Of a DNA stretch of 35,193 nt, positions 13,787-21,849 are shown piece after piece. The notes below the pieces were generated by a model. The model was given only the letters and a program-made list of their open reading frames with translations, searched no databases and was not told where the DNA came from. Source of the DNA: Nocardia wallacei (GTDB lineage: Bacteria; Actinomycetota; Actinomycetes; Mycobacteriales; Mycobacteriaceae); NCBI RefSeq assembly GCF_029868745.1, contig NZ_JARWOP010000028.1:1-35193 (forward strand). Direction: 5' to 3'. The position numbers and the translations under genes were made by a program. How positions within the stretch are numbered: position 1 is the stretch's first letter; each line of letters begins with the position of its first letter.

Positions 13787-14737
13787 GTGACCGAAGGACC
13801 GAGAACGCGCAGGCGCGATCGAACCGGAATCGGCCGCCGCCTGTTGCTGCGGGGCGCGCTGGCGCTACCGCTCGCGGCGTGCGCCGAGACCGACGCGAAC
13901 ACCACCACTCCCACGCGCACCGACCCGGTCTCCGGCACCCGCGTCGACCCGGCGGCGGCCGAGGAGTTCTTCGCCGGTCTGGAGCGGAAATACGATGCGC
14001 GCCTGGGTGTTTACGCGCTGGCGACCGGTACGGCGGTCGCGCTGGCCTATCACGCCGACGATCGTTTCGCGTTCTGCTCGACGTTCAAGATGCCCGCGGT
14101 GGCGGCGGTGCTGGAGCAGCGCGCGCTGTCCTATCTCGACACCGTCGTCCGATACAAGCGGGCGGACGTGAACTCGATTTCGCCGATCACGCAGGACCAC
14201 ATCGAGACCGGCATGACCGTGCGCGAACTCTGCGACGCCGCAATCAGATACAGCGACGGCACGGCCGGAAACCTGCTGATGCGCGATATCGGCGGCCCCG
14301 CGCAGCTCACCGGCTATCTGCGCAGTCTCGGTGACACCGTCGGCCGCATGGACCAGTACGAACCCGAACTCAACAGCGACCCACCCGGTGATCCCCGCGA
14401 CACCACCACACCGCGCGCGATCGCGGGCGTCTACCAGCAGATCGTGCTGCGCAACGCCTTGCCGCCGGAAAAGCAGGCGCTGGTGCGGGAATGGCTGCAG
14501 CGCAGCACGACCGGTGCGAACACCATCCGCGCCGGCGTGCCGGGCGACTGGACCGTGGCGAACAAGACCGGGCACGGCGACTACGGGCGCGCCAACGATA
14601 TCGCCGTGGTGTGGCCGCCCGCTTCCGCGCCGCTGGTCCTCGCGGTCATGACCGACCGCGCCGGATTCGACGCCGCGCCGCCGTACGCCATGATCGCCGA
14701 GGTCGCGAAATACGTTGCGGCCCAGCTGCATCGGTGA
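13787..14737 (+). CDS. bla: class A beta-lactamase, Tat/lipoprotein, BlaC-like
   Basis: 316 aa from GTG 13787. The signal has a twin-Arg (G-R-R-L-L-L-R-G) followed by lipobox P-L-A-A-C (Cys32), so Tat export and lipid anchoring are expected. Catalytic motifs: S98-T-F-K101 (Ambler 70-73), S156-D-G158 (130-132, SDN replaced by SDG), E192-P-E-L-N (166-170) and K260-T-G-H-G (234 motif). SDG instead of SDN is also found in mycobacterial BlaC, where it affects inhibitor behaviour. It hydrolyses beta-lactams outside the membrane. No good ribosome site is visible upstream, so translation may depend on coupling to tetR. No penicillin-sensing BlaI/BlaR or AmpR neighbour is present. Confidence 0.94.
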   Translation: MTEGPRTRRRDRTGIGRRLLLRGALALPLAACAETDANTTTPTRTDPVSGTRVDPAAAEEFFAGLERKYDARLGVYALATGTAVALAYHADDRFAFCSTFKMPAVAAVLEQRALSYLDTVVRYKRADVNSISPITQDHIETGMTVRELCDAAIRYSDGTAGNLLMRDIGGPAQLTGYLRSLGDTVGRMDQYEPELNSDPPGDPRDTTTPRAIAGVYQQIVLRNALPPEKQALVREWLQRSTTGANTIRAGVPGDWTVANKTGHGDYGRANDIAVVWPPASAPLVLAVMTDRAGFDAAPPYAMIAEVAKYVAAQLHR

Positions 14738-14741
14738 CGGG

Positions 14742-16358
14742 TCAGCGGCCGCCCGCGAACAATCCTTCCAGCGCGGTGATGAAGTAGGGGAAGTGCCCGG
14801 CGAATCGGTGCAGATTCTGATCGCGGTCGAAACCGCCGAACCAGTACAGCCCGGGCTGCCGGTCGGCGGCGGGGTTCAGGTCGCGGAAGGTGCGAATCCA
14901 GTTGTCGGCGCGGCCGCCGACGACGGTGAACGGCAGCGCGCGGGAGAACACCAGCTCGCGATCGGCGGGCGGCACCCGGTCGGCGGTCAGCGCGTCCAGC
15001 CCGCGCTGCAGCGCGCGCACCCGGCCCGCCAGCTCGCGGCCCGCGGCGGTGCGCACCGGCAGATAGCGCGGCAGCAGCAGCGCCGCGACCCCGCCGAGGG
15101 CGATCGCGACACCCACCAGCGCGTGCCCGCCGCTGATCGCCAGCGCGATCGTGGTCGCGACACCGGCCACCACCAGCACCACGCCCAGCCAGAACGCGGG
15201 ACCGCGGCGGGTCCGATCGATGAGTGTGCCGCGCGCCAGAGCATCGTCCCGCAGCGCCGCGCGCACCGGCTCGCCGCTGATTCGTCCCGCGCCGCGCAAC
15301 TCCGACACCAGCACCGACTCGGCGCCGTCGGGGAGCAGGGCGCGGTAGACCGCCTTCTCGTAGTCGCGCAGTTGATCGTCCGCCGGATTGACGCGGTTGA
15401 TCCGCCAGTCCGAATCGCCGACCGGCGTGACCCACAGGTAGCGCCGTACCGCCAGATCCACCACGGTGGCGGCCAGGTCGCCCGGATCGGCGGACCCGTC
15501 AAGCAGCAGCCCCGCCTCGCCCGGCAGGACGCCCTCCGGCGAGGCGAACTGCACCTGATTGCCGTTGTGCTGCACCGGTTCCAGCGTGTCCTGCCCTGTC
15601 AGCGCCGCGGCGTCCTGGCGGCGCGACCACGCCACGAAACCACCGGCCGCGGCGAGCGCCGCCAGCAGCACGCCGAACGCGACGAGCACCGGCGCGGTGA
15701 TCGCGAACGCGCTGGGTTCGTCGCCGGTGATGTCGGCGTTGGCGGGCACGGTGCCCGGCGGCATCTGCAGGGTGAGGTCGATCAGGTCGCCCTTGTTCAG
15801 GCCCTCCTTGTAAAGAGTCAGCACGCCGTCCGGCTCCACCCGCACGTCGGCACACGGCTGGGCGCTGCCCGCCGGGCCGATCTTGCAGTCGACGATGCCC
15901 ATCTCGTAGCTCGGGCTGATCACCGACGCGGTGATCGAGGCGACGTCGGTGTTGAGCACCCCGCTCCAGCGGAACAGCTGGGTGCCGGCCGCGTCGTTGA
16001 CCGTGTTGTGCACGACGTACCGATACGACGATTCGCCGGGCTGCGCGTCGATACTGAACCGGTCGCCCTCGACCTTGGCGGTGCCCGAGCCGGTGGCGGA
16101 GACGTCGGTGACGCTGAAGCGCCGTTCCCCCTTGTCCTTCAGCGCGACCCGCAGCGGCACGGCCATGTGGAACTGGCCTCCCGGCGGCACCTGCACCGTC
16201 TCGGCCACCTCGAGCAGGCCCTGCTCGCTGAGTTTGATGTCGGCATTGATCGTCACCCCGTCGACCGGCTCCTGCGCCTGGGCCGCGGGTACGGCGGCGA
16301 AAGCTCCCGCCAGAACCAGCAACAGAGCGCCCAGGGCGCCCCCCCGAAAGATCAGCAT
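14742..16358 (-). CDS. DUF2207-domain membrane protein
   Basis: 538 aa. There is a signal peptide (first ~28 residues, ending A-A-Q-A-Q). An extracytoplasmic beta-rich domain (~30-210) has the DUF2207 features I-N-A-D-I-K-L-S-E-Q-G-L-L-E-V-A-E-T and R-Y-V-V-H-N-T-V-N. One membrane segment follows near 215-240, then a cytoplasmic part (A-T-V-V-D-L-A-V-R-R-Y-L), two close membrane segments near 375-420, and a C-terminal domain ending with Y-W-F-G-G-F-D-R. The architecture is full-length for the family. Biochemical function is unknown. It converges on bla with four bases between stops and is divergent from the metallopeptidase pair, with which it may share a promoter region (16359-16433). Confidence 0.9.
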   Translation of the reverse strand: MLIFRGGALGALLLVLAGAFAAVPAAQAQEPVDGVTINADIKLSEQGLLEVAETVQVPPGGQFHMAVPLRVALKDKGERRFSVTDVSATGSGTAKVEGDRFSIDAQPGESSYRYVVHNTVNDAAGTQLFRWSGVLNTDVASITASVISPSYEMGIVDCKIGPAGSAQPCADVRVEPDGVLTLYKEGLNKGDLIDLTLQMPPGTVPANADITGDEPSAFAITAPVLVAFGVLLAALAAAGGFVAWSRRQDAAALTGQDTLEPVQHNGNQVQFASPEGVLPGEAGLLLDGSADPGDLAATVVDLAVRRYLWVTPVGDSDWRINRVNPADDQLRDYEKAVYRALLPDGAESVLVSELRGAGRISGEPVRAALRDDALARGTLIDRTRRGPAFWLGVVLVVAGVATTIALAISGGHALVGVAIALGGVAALLLPRYLPVRTAAGRELAGRVRALQRGLDALTADRVPPADRELVFSRALPFTVVGGRADNWIRTFRDLNPAADRQPGLYWFGGFDRDQNLHRFAGHFPYFITALEGLFAGGR

Positions 16359-16433
16359 GGGGCCTTAGCTTAGACAGCTTGCTATCCTGCGTCAGCGGCT
16401 GTCGAGACGGGAAGAACCAGGGGGCACGGGGGA

Positions 16434-17564
16434 GTGAGTCAACCACCCTACGGATACGGGCCGGTGCCGCCCGCCGGTCGGCCGGGGCCGCCACCCTATG
16501 GGCCGCCGCCCGGTTATCCGCCGCCTCGCTATGCACCGCCGCCCGGTTACGGCCCGCCGCCGGGTTATCCCCCGCACGGGTATCCGCCACCGGGATACGC
16601 TGCGCCACCGCCGGTTTCGGGTTATCGGCCGCCGTTGCCGCCCCCACCGCCGTACGGTCCGCCGGGGCGTCCGCCGCAGCGCAAGCGCGGCGGCGGACTG
16701 GGTGTGTTCCTGATCGTTCTGATCCTCATCGTCACCAGTGGACTGGTGCGCACGGCCATCCGCACGGGCGTGCACGTCGCCCACTCCGGCGACCAGCCGA
16801 GCTACACCTATGCTCCCACCACTGGGAAAAATGCGCCCGGCGCGACCGGGATCGCGGCGACCGACGCCAATCCGCTGTTGTCCGACCCGGGTTCGCCGCT
16901 GAGCCCCGCGCGGTGCGGGTACGCGCCGTGGAGCACGCAGGTCGACGCGGCGCGCAAGTTCTTCGAGAGCGCGGCGGGATGCCTGGAGCAGGCGTGGCGG
17001 CCGGTGCTGTCGGCGGCGAACCTGTCGTTCACGCCGCCGAAGCTCAGCGTCACCGCCACCACGGCCGGCATCAGCACGCCCTGCACCGGCAGCAGCAGTA
17101 ATTTCGCGGCCTTCTACTGCGGCGCGAACCAGACCATCTACATGCCGATCAGCCAGTTGCAGACGGCGATGTTCAAGGACCATTGGGAGATCTACCTGTC
17201 GGTGTTCGCGCACGAGTACGGGCATCACGTGCAGGCCCAGTCGGGAATTCTGCTGGAGGCCAACAAACAGCGGCGTGAGGCGGGCACCAGCAGCGCCCGC
17301 GGTTTGGAGCTCTCGCGCCGGGTCGAGTTGCAGGCCAACTGTTTCGACGGCATGTTCCTCGCCGCCACCGCGGGCGGCGGCTCGCTGACCTCGACGCAGG
17401 CCGGCAATACCCGCGAGGACGCGTACGGCCGCGGCGACGCCGCCGGTGATATGCGCGACCACGGTTCGGCGCAGCACATGGGCGACTGGTGGAGCACGGG
17501 CTTCGAGAAGAACCAGACCTCTCAGTGCAATACATTCAAAGCCCCTGCGAGCCAGGTGAGTTGA
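16434..17564 (+). CDS. membrane-anchored neutral zinc metallopeptidase (copy 1)
   Basis: 376 aa from GTG 16434. Residues 1-80 are a cytoplasmic Pro/Gly/Tyr tail of PPPGY-like repeats, followed by basic residues and one membrane helix (~88-107). The extracytoplasmic domain resembles the YpfJ-type neutral zinc metallopeptidases: N-F-A-A-F-Y-C, I-Y-M-P, then H260-E-Y-G-H264-H as the HExxH zinc site and E-L-Q-A-N-C-F-D-G-M-F with the third ligand. Paired cysteines suggest disulfides. It is followed eight bases later by a paralogue. Substrate unknown; a role at the cell envelope is inferred from topology. Confidence 0.92.
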   Translation: MSQPPYGYGPVPPAGRPGPPPYGPPPGYPPPRYAPPPGYGPPPGYPPHGYPPPGYAAPPPVSGYRPPLPPPPPYGPPGRPPQRKRGGGLGVFLIVLILIVTSGLVRTAIRTGVHVAHSGDQPSYTYAPTTGKNAPGATGIAATDANPLLSDPGSPLSPARCGYAPWSTQVDAARKFFESAAGCLEQAWRPVLSAANLSFTPPKLSVTATTAGISTPCTGSSSNFAAFYCGANQTIYMPISQLQTAMFKDHWEIYLSVFAHEYGHHVQAQSGILLEANKQRREAGTSSARGLELSRRVELQANCFDGMFLAATAGGGSLTSTQAGNTREDAYGRGDAAGDMRDHGSAQHMGDWWSTGFEKNQTSQCNTFKAPASQVS

Positions 17565-17571
17565 TGCGGTT

Positions 17572-18813
17572 ATGACCCAGCCTCCCGGATACCCGCCGCC
17601 CGGCTCGCAGCCGCCGGGCCGCCCGCCCTACGGCCCGCCGCCGGGGTACGGACCGCCGCCCGGATACGGACCGCCGCCGGGGTATGGTCCGCCGCCCGGG
17701 TACGGTCCGCCGCCGGGATACGGCGCGCGTCCGCCGTACGGTCCGCCACCCGGGCCGCGCCCGCCCTACGGTCCGCCGCTGCCGCCGCCGGGCTACTACG
17801 GGCGGCCCTACCCGCCGCCGAGGTCGGGCGGCGGGGGAGCGGTCGGCGCGGTGCTGGCGGTGCTGCTGGTGTTCGGTGTGGTCGGCGCTCTGGTCGTGTT
17901 CGCCACCGTCAACTCCAGCAGCAGTCATCCGTCGAAGTATTCCTACGACACACCCAGCTACACCTACGCGCCGCCGAGCTACACCACCTCGGCCAGTGCG
18001 CCGACCACGACGGCGTCGACCAGCGCGGCGACCACCTCGCGGTCGGCCTCCAGTACCCGCACCGCCACGACGTCGTCGAAACCCGCTGGGCCGCAACCGG
18101 TCAACGCGACCGGCGACAACCCGCTGTTCCGCGACGCCGACTCCGGACTGGTCAACATCGAGTGCGGCTATCCGCGCTGGGGCGCCACGGTGGCCGCGGC
18201 GCAGGCCTTCTTCGAGGCGGCCCGGACCTGCCTGGACAACATGTGGAAGCCGGTGTTGCAGGGCGCGGCGCTGCCGTTCTCCAGCCCCACCATCTCCGTC
18301 CCGGCGCGCTCGTCGAATGCCAGTTCGCCGTGCACCAGCTCGGGCGGCAACTTCGCCGCCTTCTACTGCTCGACCAACCACACCATCTATATGCCGCTCG
18401 ACACCATTCAGGTCGAGGACTACGGCGACGATTCGGTGATCTACCTGACCGTCTTCGCCCACGAGTACGGCCATCACGTGGAGGCGATCAGCGGCGTGCT
18501 GGGCAAGGCGCACCGCGACCGCTACGACGCGGGCCCGACTTCCGCACGGGGACTGGAGATCTCGCGTCGGGCGGAGCTGGGCGCGCAGTGCTTCGGCGGA
18601 ATGTTCATCGGCTCGTCCAATCACGTCGGGACGATCAGCCTGGATCAGGCGCAGCGCACCATCCGCGACAACTATTCCCGCGGCGACGGCAAGGGCGACA
18701 CCAGAGACCATGGCAGCAAACAGCATTACGGCTCTTGGTACGAGCACGGCTACATCAACAACCGCACCCAGAAGTGCAACACCTGGACTGCGCCGTCGTC
18801 CGACGTGTCCTGA
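17572..18813 (+). CDS. membrane-anchored neutral zinc metallopeptidase (copy 2)
   Basis: 413 aa. It has the same plan as its neighbour: a cytoplasmic tail with near-perfect tandem G-P-P-P-G-Y units (residues ~20-60, 18-base DNA repeats around 17635-17720), membrane helix (~88-112), a Ser/Thr-rich linker (~115-170) absent from copy 1, then the catalytic domain with H297-E-Y-G-H301-H and A-Q-C-F-G-G-M-F. The C-terminal Q-K-C-N-T-W-T-A-P-S-S-D-V-S matches the end of copy 1, so the pair arose by tandem duplication. ATG 17572 follows the first stop by seven bases, and the two are likely one operon. Confidence 0.93.
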   Translation: MTQPPGYPPPGSQPPGRPPYGPPPGYGPPPGYGPPPGYGPPPGYGPPPGYGARPPYGPPPGPRPPYGPPLPPPGYYGRPYPPPRSGGGGAVGAVLAVLLVFGVVGALVVFATVNSSSSHPSKYSYDTPSYTYAPPSYTTSASAPTTTASTSAATTSRSASSTRTATTSSKPAGPQPVNATGDNPLFRDADSGLVNIECGYPRWGATVAAAQAFFEAARTCLDNMWKPVLQGAALPFSSPTISVPARSSNASSPCTSSGGNFAAFYCSTNHTIYMPLDTIQVEDYGDDSVIYLTVFAHEYGHHVEAISGVLGKAHRDRYDAGPTSARGLEISRRAELGAQCFGGMFIGSSNHVGTISLDQAQRTIRDNYSRGDGKGDTRDHGSKQHYGSWYEHGYINNRTQKCNTWTAPSSDVS

Positions 18814-18844
18814 AACCCCCGGATGACGAGGGGTGGGGCGGGTT

Positions 18845-19531
18845 TCAGTTCTGTTCGCGTAGGCGGGACAGCCAGCGGGCTGTCTCGTCGGGGTCGGGGA
18901 GTTCGCCGCCCATGATGTCGAGTACCGCGTGGCCGACGCAGGCGGCGCCGAGTACGCGGTCGGCGATGGCCTCGGCGTCGCCCCAGGGTAGGTAGGGCTT
19001 GGCGATCAGTAGCGAGACGATGCCGTGGGCGGCCGCCCACAGTTCCAGTACCACCGGTAGCGGGTCGCCGGGCGCGATCGTCCCGGCGTCCATGGCCTCC
19101 CGCACGGTGTCGGCGAACCGCCGGAACACGCCGCTACCCATCACCAGGTCGACCGCGCGCGGGCTGTCGGCCGAGGAGCCCGCGGTGGCGACCCGGTACT
19201 GGCCCGGATGTTTCAGGGCGAAGCGCACATACGCCATGCCCTGATCGCGCATCCGGGTGATCGGCGACTGTGCGGGATCGGTGGCCGCGGCGACGGCGGC
19301 ATCCAGATTCTCGAAGACCTGCGCCACGGCCGCGTCGATGAGCGCGTCCTTGTCGGCGAAGTGCCGGTAGATCGAGGGCGCGCTCACTCCGACCAGCTTG
19401 CTCACCTCACGGATGGACACCGTGTCGGCACTTCCGGTGCGCGCCAGCAGTTCCCGCGTGGCCTCGAGGATCTCCTCGCGCAGCCGGGCGCCGGTGCCGC
19501 GGGCCGACCGCGGGCGTCGCGGGCACATCAT
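18845..19531 (-). CDS. TetR-family regulator of the MMPL operon
   Basis: 228 aa. The HTH region reads I-L-E-A-T-R-E-L-L-A-R-T-G, then I-R-E-V-S-K-L-V-G-V-S-A-P-S-I-Y-R-H-F-A-D-K. The C-terminal domain (P-G-Q-Y-R-V, E-L-W-A-A-A-H-G-I-V-S-L) is of the TetR_C type common in actinobacterial efflux regulators. The start at 19531 overlaps the MMPL stop (ATGA); an adjacent ATG at 19528 is the alternative. Encoded after its presumed target transporter in the same operon, it probably binds the double TAACGNCGTTA site at 21812-21836. Confidence 0.93.
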   Translation of the reverse strand: MMCPRRPRSARGTGARLREEILEATRELLARTGSADTVSIREVSKLVGVSAPSIYRHFADKDALIDAAVAQVFENLDAAVAAATDPAQSPITRMRDQGMAYVRFALKHPGQYRVATAGSSADSPRAVDLVMGSGVFRRFADTVREAMDAGTIAPGDPLPVVLELWAAAHGIVSLLIAKPYLPWGDAEAIADRVLGAACVGHAVLDIMGGELPDPDETARWLSRLREQN

Positions 19532-21786
19532 GTCCGGCCCGCGGGTTCGGGTTCGGGGGCGGCGGTGCGCGGCTCGGGCGCCTCCTCGGACAGCCCGAAC
19601 CGGCTGTGCAGCCGGGCCAGCGGCGCGGGGGCCCACCAGTTGGCCCGGCCCATCAGTTTCATCAGCGCCGGTACCAGCAGGCCACGGATGATGGTGGCGT
19701 CGGCGAGCACGGTCAGGGTGAGCCCCAGACCGAACATCTGCATGAATGACACTTTCGCGGTAGCCATGGCGCCCAACACGATAGCCATCAGGAGCGCGGC
19801 GGCGGTGACGATCCGGCCGGTGCGTGCCACGCCCAGCGCCACCGAGCGCACGTTGTCGGCGGTGGTGCGACCGGAAGCGAGCCACGCCTCCCGGATCCGG
19901 GACAGCAGGAAGACCTCGTAGTCCATCGACATCCCGAAGGCCAGGCAGAACATCAGGATGGGCATCGTCGCCACCAGGTAGCCGGTCGGGGTGAAGCCCA
20001 GCAGCCCCGACAGATGCCCCTCCTGGAAGATCCAGACCATCATCCCGAACATCGCACTCAGCGAAAGAGTGTTGAGCACCAGGGCTTTCAACGGGAGCAC
20101 CACGCTGCCCGTGAACAGGAACAGCACGATGAAAGTGGACAGCGCGATCAACGCCACCGCCAGCGGCAGCCGGGCGCCCAGCGCGTGCAGGGTGTCGGCG
20201 TTGATCGCCGCGCCGCCGCCGAACAGCGCCGGGGCGGGCGCCGGCACGTCCCGCAACTGCTGGAACTGGTTCTCTCCGTCGGTGGAGTAGGGATTGAATC
20301 GTGAAGTGACAGTGAGGTATTGGCCGGTGTCGTTGGCCATGCCGGGCGGCGTCGGGGCGACCCGGGCGCCGGACACGTACACACCCGAGCTGGACAGCAC
20401 CGCCGACACCCCGTTCACCCGCGACAGCTCCGTGGCGTAGCCGCCGATCGGGGCCGCGTCCCCGTGGTAGCCGTCCAGCACGATCGTCGTGCCGGTGCCC
20501 GCGTTGACGGCCGGGAAGTCGCTGCGCAGGACGTCGCCGACGGCCCGGGTCTGCGCGCCGGGCGGCAGCACGCGGTCGTCGGGGTAGCCGAATTTCACGC
20601 CCAGGAACGGTGATCCGATGGCCAGCAGCAGCGCGACGATCGCGACGGTCACCGGAACGGCGTGCCGCATCACCCACGTGACCGTGCGGTACCAGGCGGA
20701 ACGCTCCAGCGGGCGCGGCGTCGGCTCCGGACGCCGGAACAGGCGGCGCAGCAGCACCCGCAGATCCCACGCGTTCACCCGGTCGCCCAGCAGGACCAGC
20801 ACGGCGGGCAGGATCACGATCGACGCCACGGCCGCCGCCGCCACCACGGCCACGCCCGCGAACGCCACCGACCGCAGGAAGTAGAGGTCGAACACGGCCA
20901 GCGCGGCCAACGCCAGCACCACCGTGAGCGTGGAGTACAGCACCGTGCGCCCTGCGGTCTGCACGGCGCGGACCGCGGCGTCGGCGTGGGTGCGGCCGCC
21001 GGCGAGTTCCTCCCGGTAGCGGCTCACGATGAACAGGCTGTAGTCGATGGCGAGCGCCAGGCCCAGCGCCGTGGTCATATTCAGCGCGTAGATCGATACA
21101 TCGGAGAACAGCGTGAGCGCCCGCAGGATCGCGAGCGTGCCGACGATCGCGAACAGGCCGATCATCAGCGGCAGCGCGGCCGCGACCACACTGCCGAACA
21201 CCAGCATCAACACGATCGCGGTTAGCGGTATCGCCACGCCCTCGGCGAGGGTGAGGTCCTTGGTGACCTGGGTGTTCACCTCGTGATAGAGCGCCGCCAG
21301 GCCGCCCGCCCGCACGGTGACGCCGTCGGGAGTCGCGCCGAACCCCTCGATGACGTCGGCGGCCGTCTTCTGCGCCGCGTCGTCGCCGCCGGTGAGGTAG
21401 GCGAGCACCAGCGCGCTCTTGCCGTCCGTGCTGCGCAGCGCGGAGCTGATCTGCGGCGGGCTGTTCCAGTAGGACCGGACGCCGAGGGCGTCGGGGCGGC
21501 CCTGCAGATCCGCGGTGATGTCGGTGGCCACCGTGCGGGCGGCGGTGGCGTCGACGCCCTGATCGGAGCGGATCAGCAGCGCCAGATTGGGTTCCGCGCC
21601 GCCGAAGTTGTCCGCCAGCAGCCTGGTGACCTGTGTCGATTCGGCGTCGTCGGAGGTGAATCCGCCCGCCTTCAGCCGATCGGTGACCGAGGCCCCGAAT
21701 CCGCCGCACGCCAGCGCCAGCACCAGCGCGGCCAGAAGTATCCGTTTCGGGTGCCGGGTGGCGAGCCGAGCGATTCGGGTCAGCAT
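19528..21786 (-). CDS. MMPL-family RND transporter
   Basis: 752 aa. It has the MMPL plan: an N-terminal membrane helix, periplasmic loop (~35-180), a block of five to six helices, a cytoplasmic stretch (~335-370), a second helix, a second periplasmic loop (~395-540) and a final helix block. Two D-Y proton-relay motifs are visible, D248-Y249 (A-L-A-I-D-Y-S-L-F) and D622-Y623 (G-M-S-M-D-Y-E-V-F). Length matches the shorter MMPL class without a large cytoplasmic C-terminal domain. It probably exports a lipid or hydrophobic drug using proton motive force; cargo unknown. GAGGAG lies seven bases before ATG 21786. Confidence 0.93.
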   Translation of the reverse strand: MLTRIARLATRHPKRILLAALVLALACGGFGASVTDRLKAGGFTSDDAESTQVTRLLADNFGGAEPNLALLIRSDQGVDATAARTVATDITADLQGRPDALGVRSYWNSPPQISSALRSTDGKSALVLAYLTGGDDAAQKTAADVIEGFGATPDGVTVRAGGLAALYHEVNTQVTKDLTLAEGVAIPLTAIVLMLVFGSVVAAALPLMIGLFAIVGTLAILRALTLFSDVSIYALNMTTALGLALAIDYSLFIVSRYREELAGGRTHADAAVRAVQTAGRTVLYSTLTVVLALAALAVFDLYFLRSVAFAGVAVVAAAAVASIVILPAVLVLLGDRVNAWDLRVLLRRLFRRPEPTPRPLERSAWYRTVTWVMRHAVPVTVAIVALLLAIGSPFLGVKFGYPDDRVLPPGAQTRAVGDVLRSDFPAVNAGTGTTIVLDGYHGDAAPIGGYATELSRVNGVSAVLSSSGVYVSGARVAPTPPGMANDTGQYLTVTSRFNPYSTDGENQFQQLRDVPAPAPALFGGGAAINADTLHALGARLPLAVALIALSTFIVLFLFTGSVVLPLKALVLNTLSLSAMFGMMVWIFQEGHLSGLLGFTPTGYLVATMPILMFCLAFGMSMDYEVFLLSRIREAWLASGRTTADNVRSVALGVARTGRIVTAAALLMAIVLGAMATAKVSFMQMFGLGLTLTVLADATIIRGLLVPALMKLMGRANWWAPAPLARLHSRFGLSEEAPEPRTAAPEPEPAGRT

Positions 21787-21811
21787 GGGCGCTCCTCGGT
21801 CGGGCTTAAGG

Positions 21812-21836
21812 TAACGACGTTAGCGTAACGGCGTTA
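21812..21836. promoter_or_regulatory. double TetR operator TAACGNCGTTA x2
   Basis: TAACG-A-CGTTA (21812-21822) and TAACG-G-CGTTA (21826-21836) are two perfect 5-1-5 palindromes with 14-base centre spacing, just upstream of the MMPL start. A TANNNT-like -10 (TAACGT on the minus strand) lies inside one of them. This is the expected operator for the TetR in the operon. Confidence 0.7.
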
Positions 21837-21849
21837 GCCCAATTAGTCA

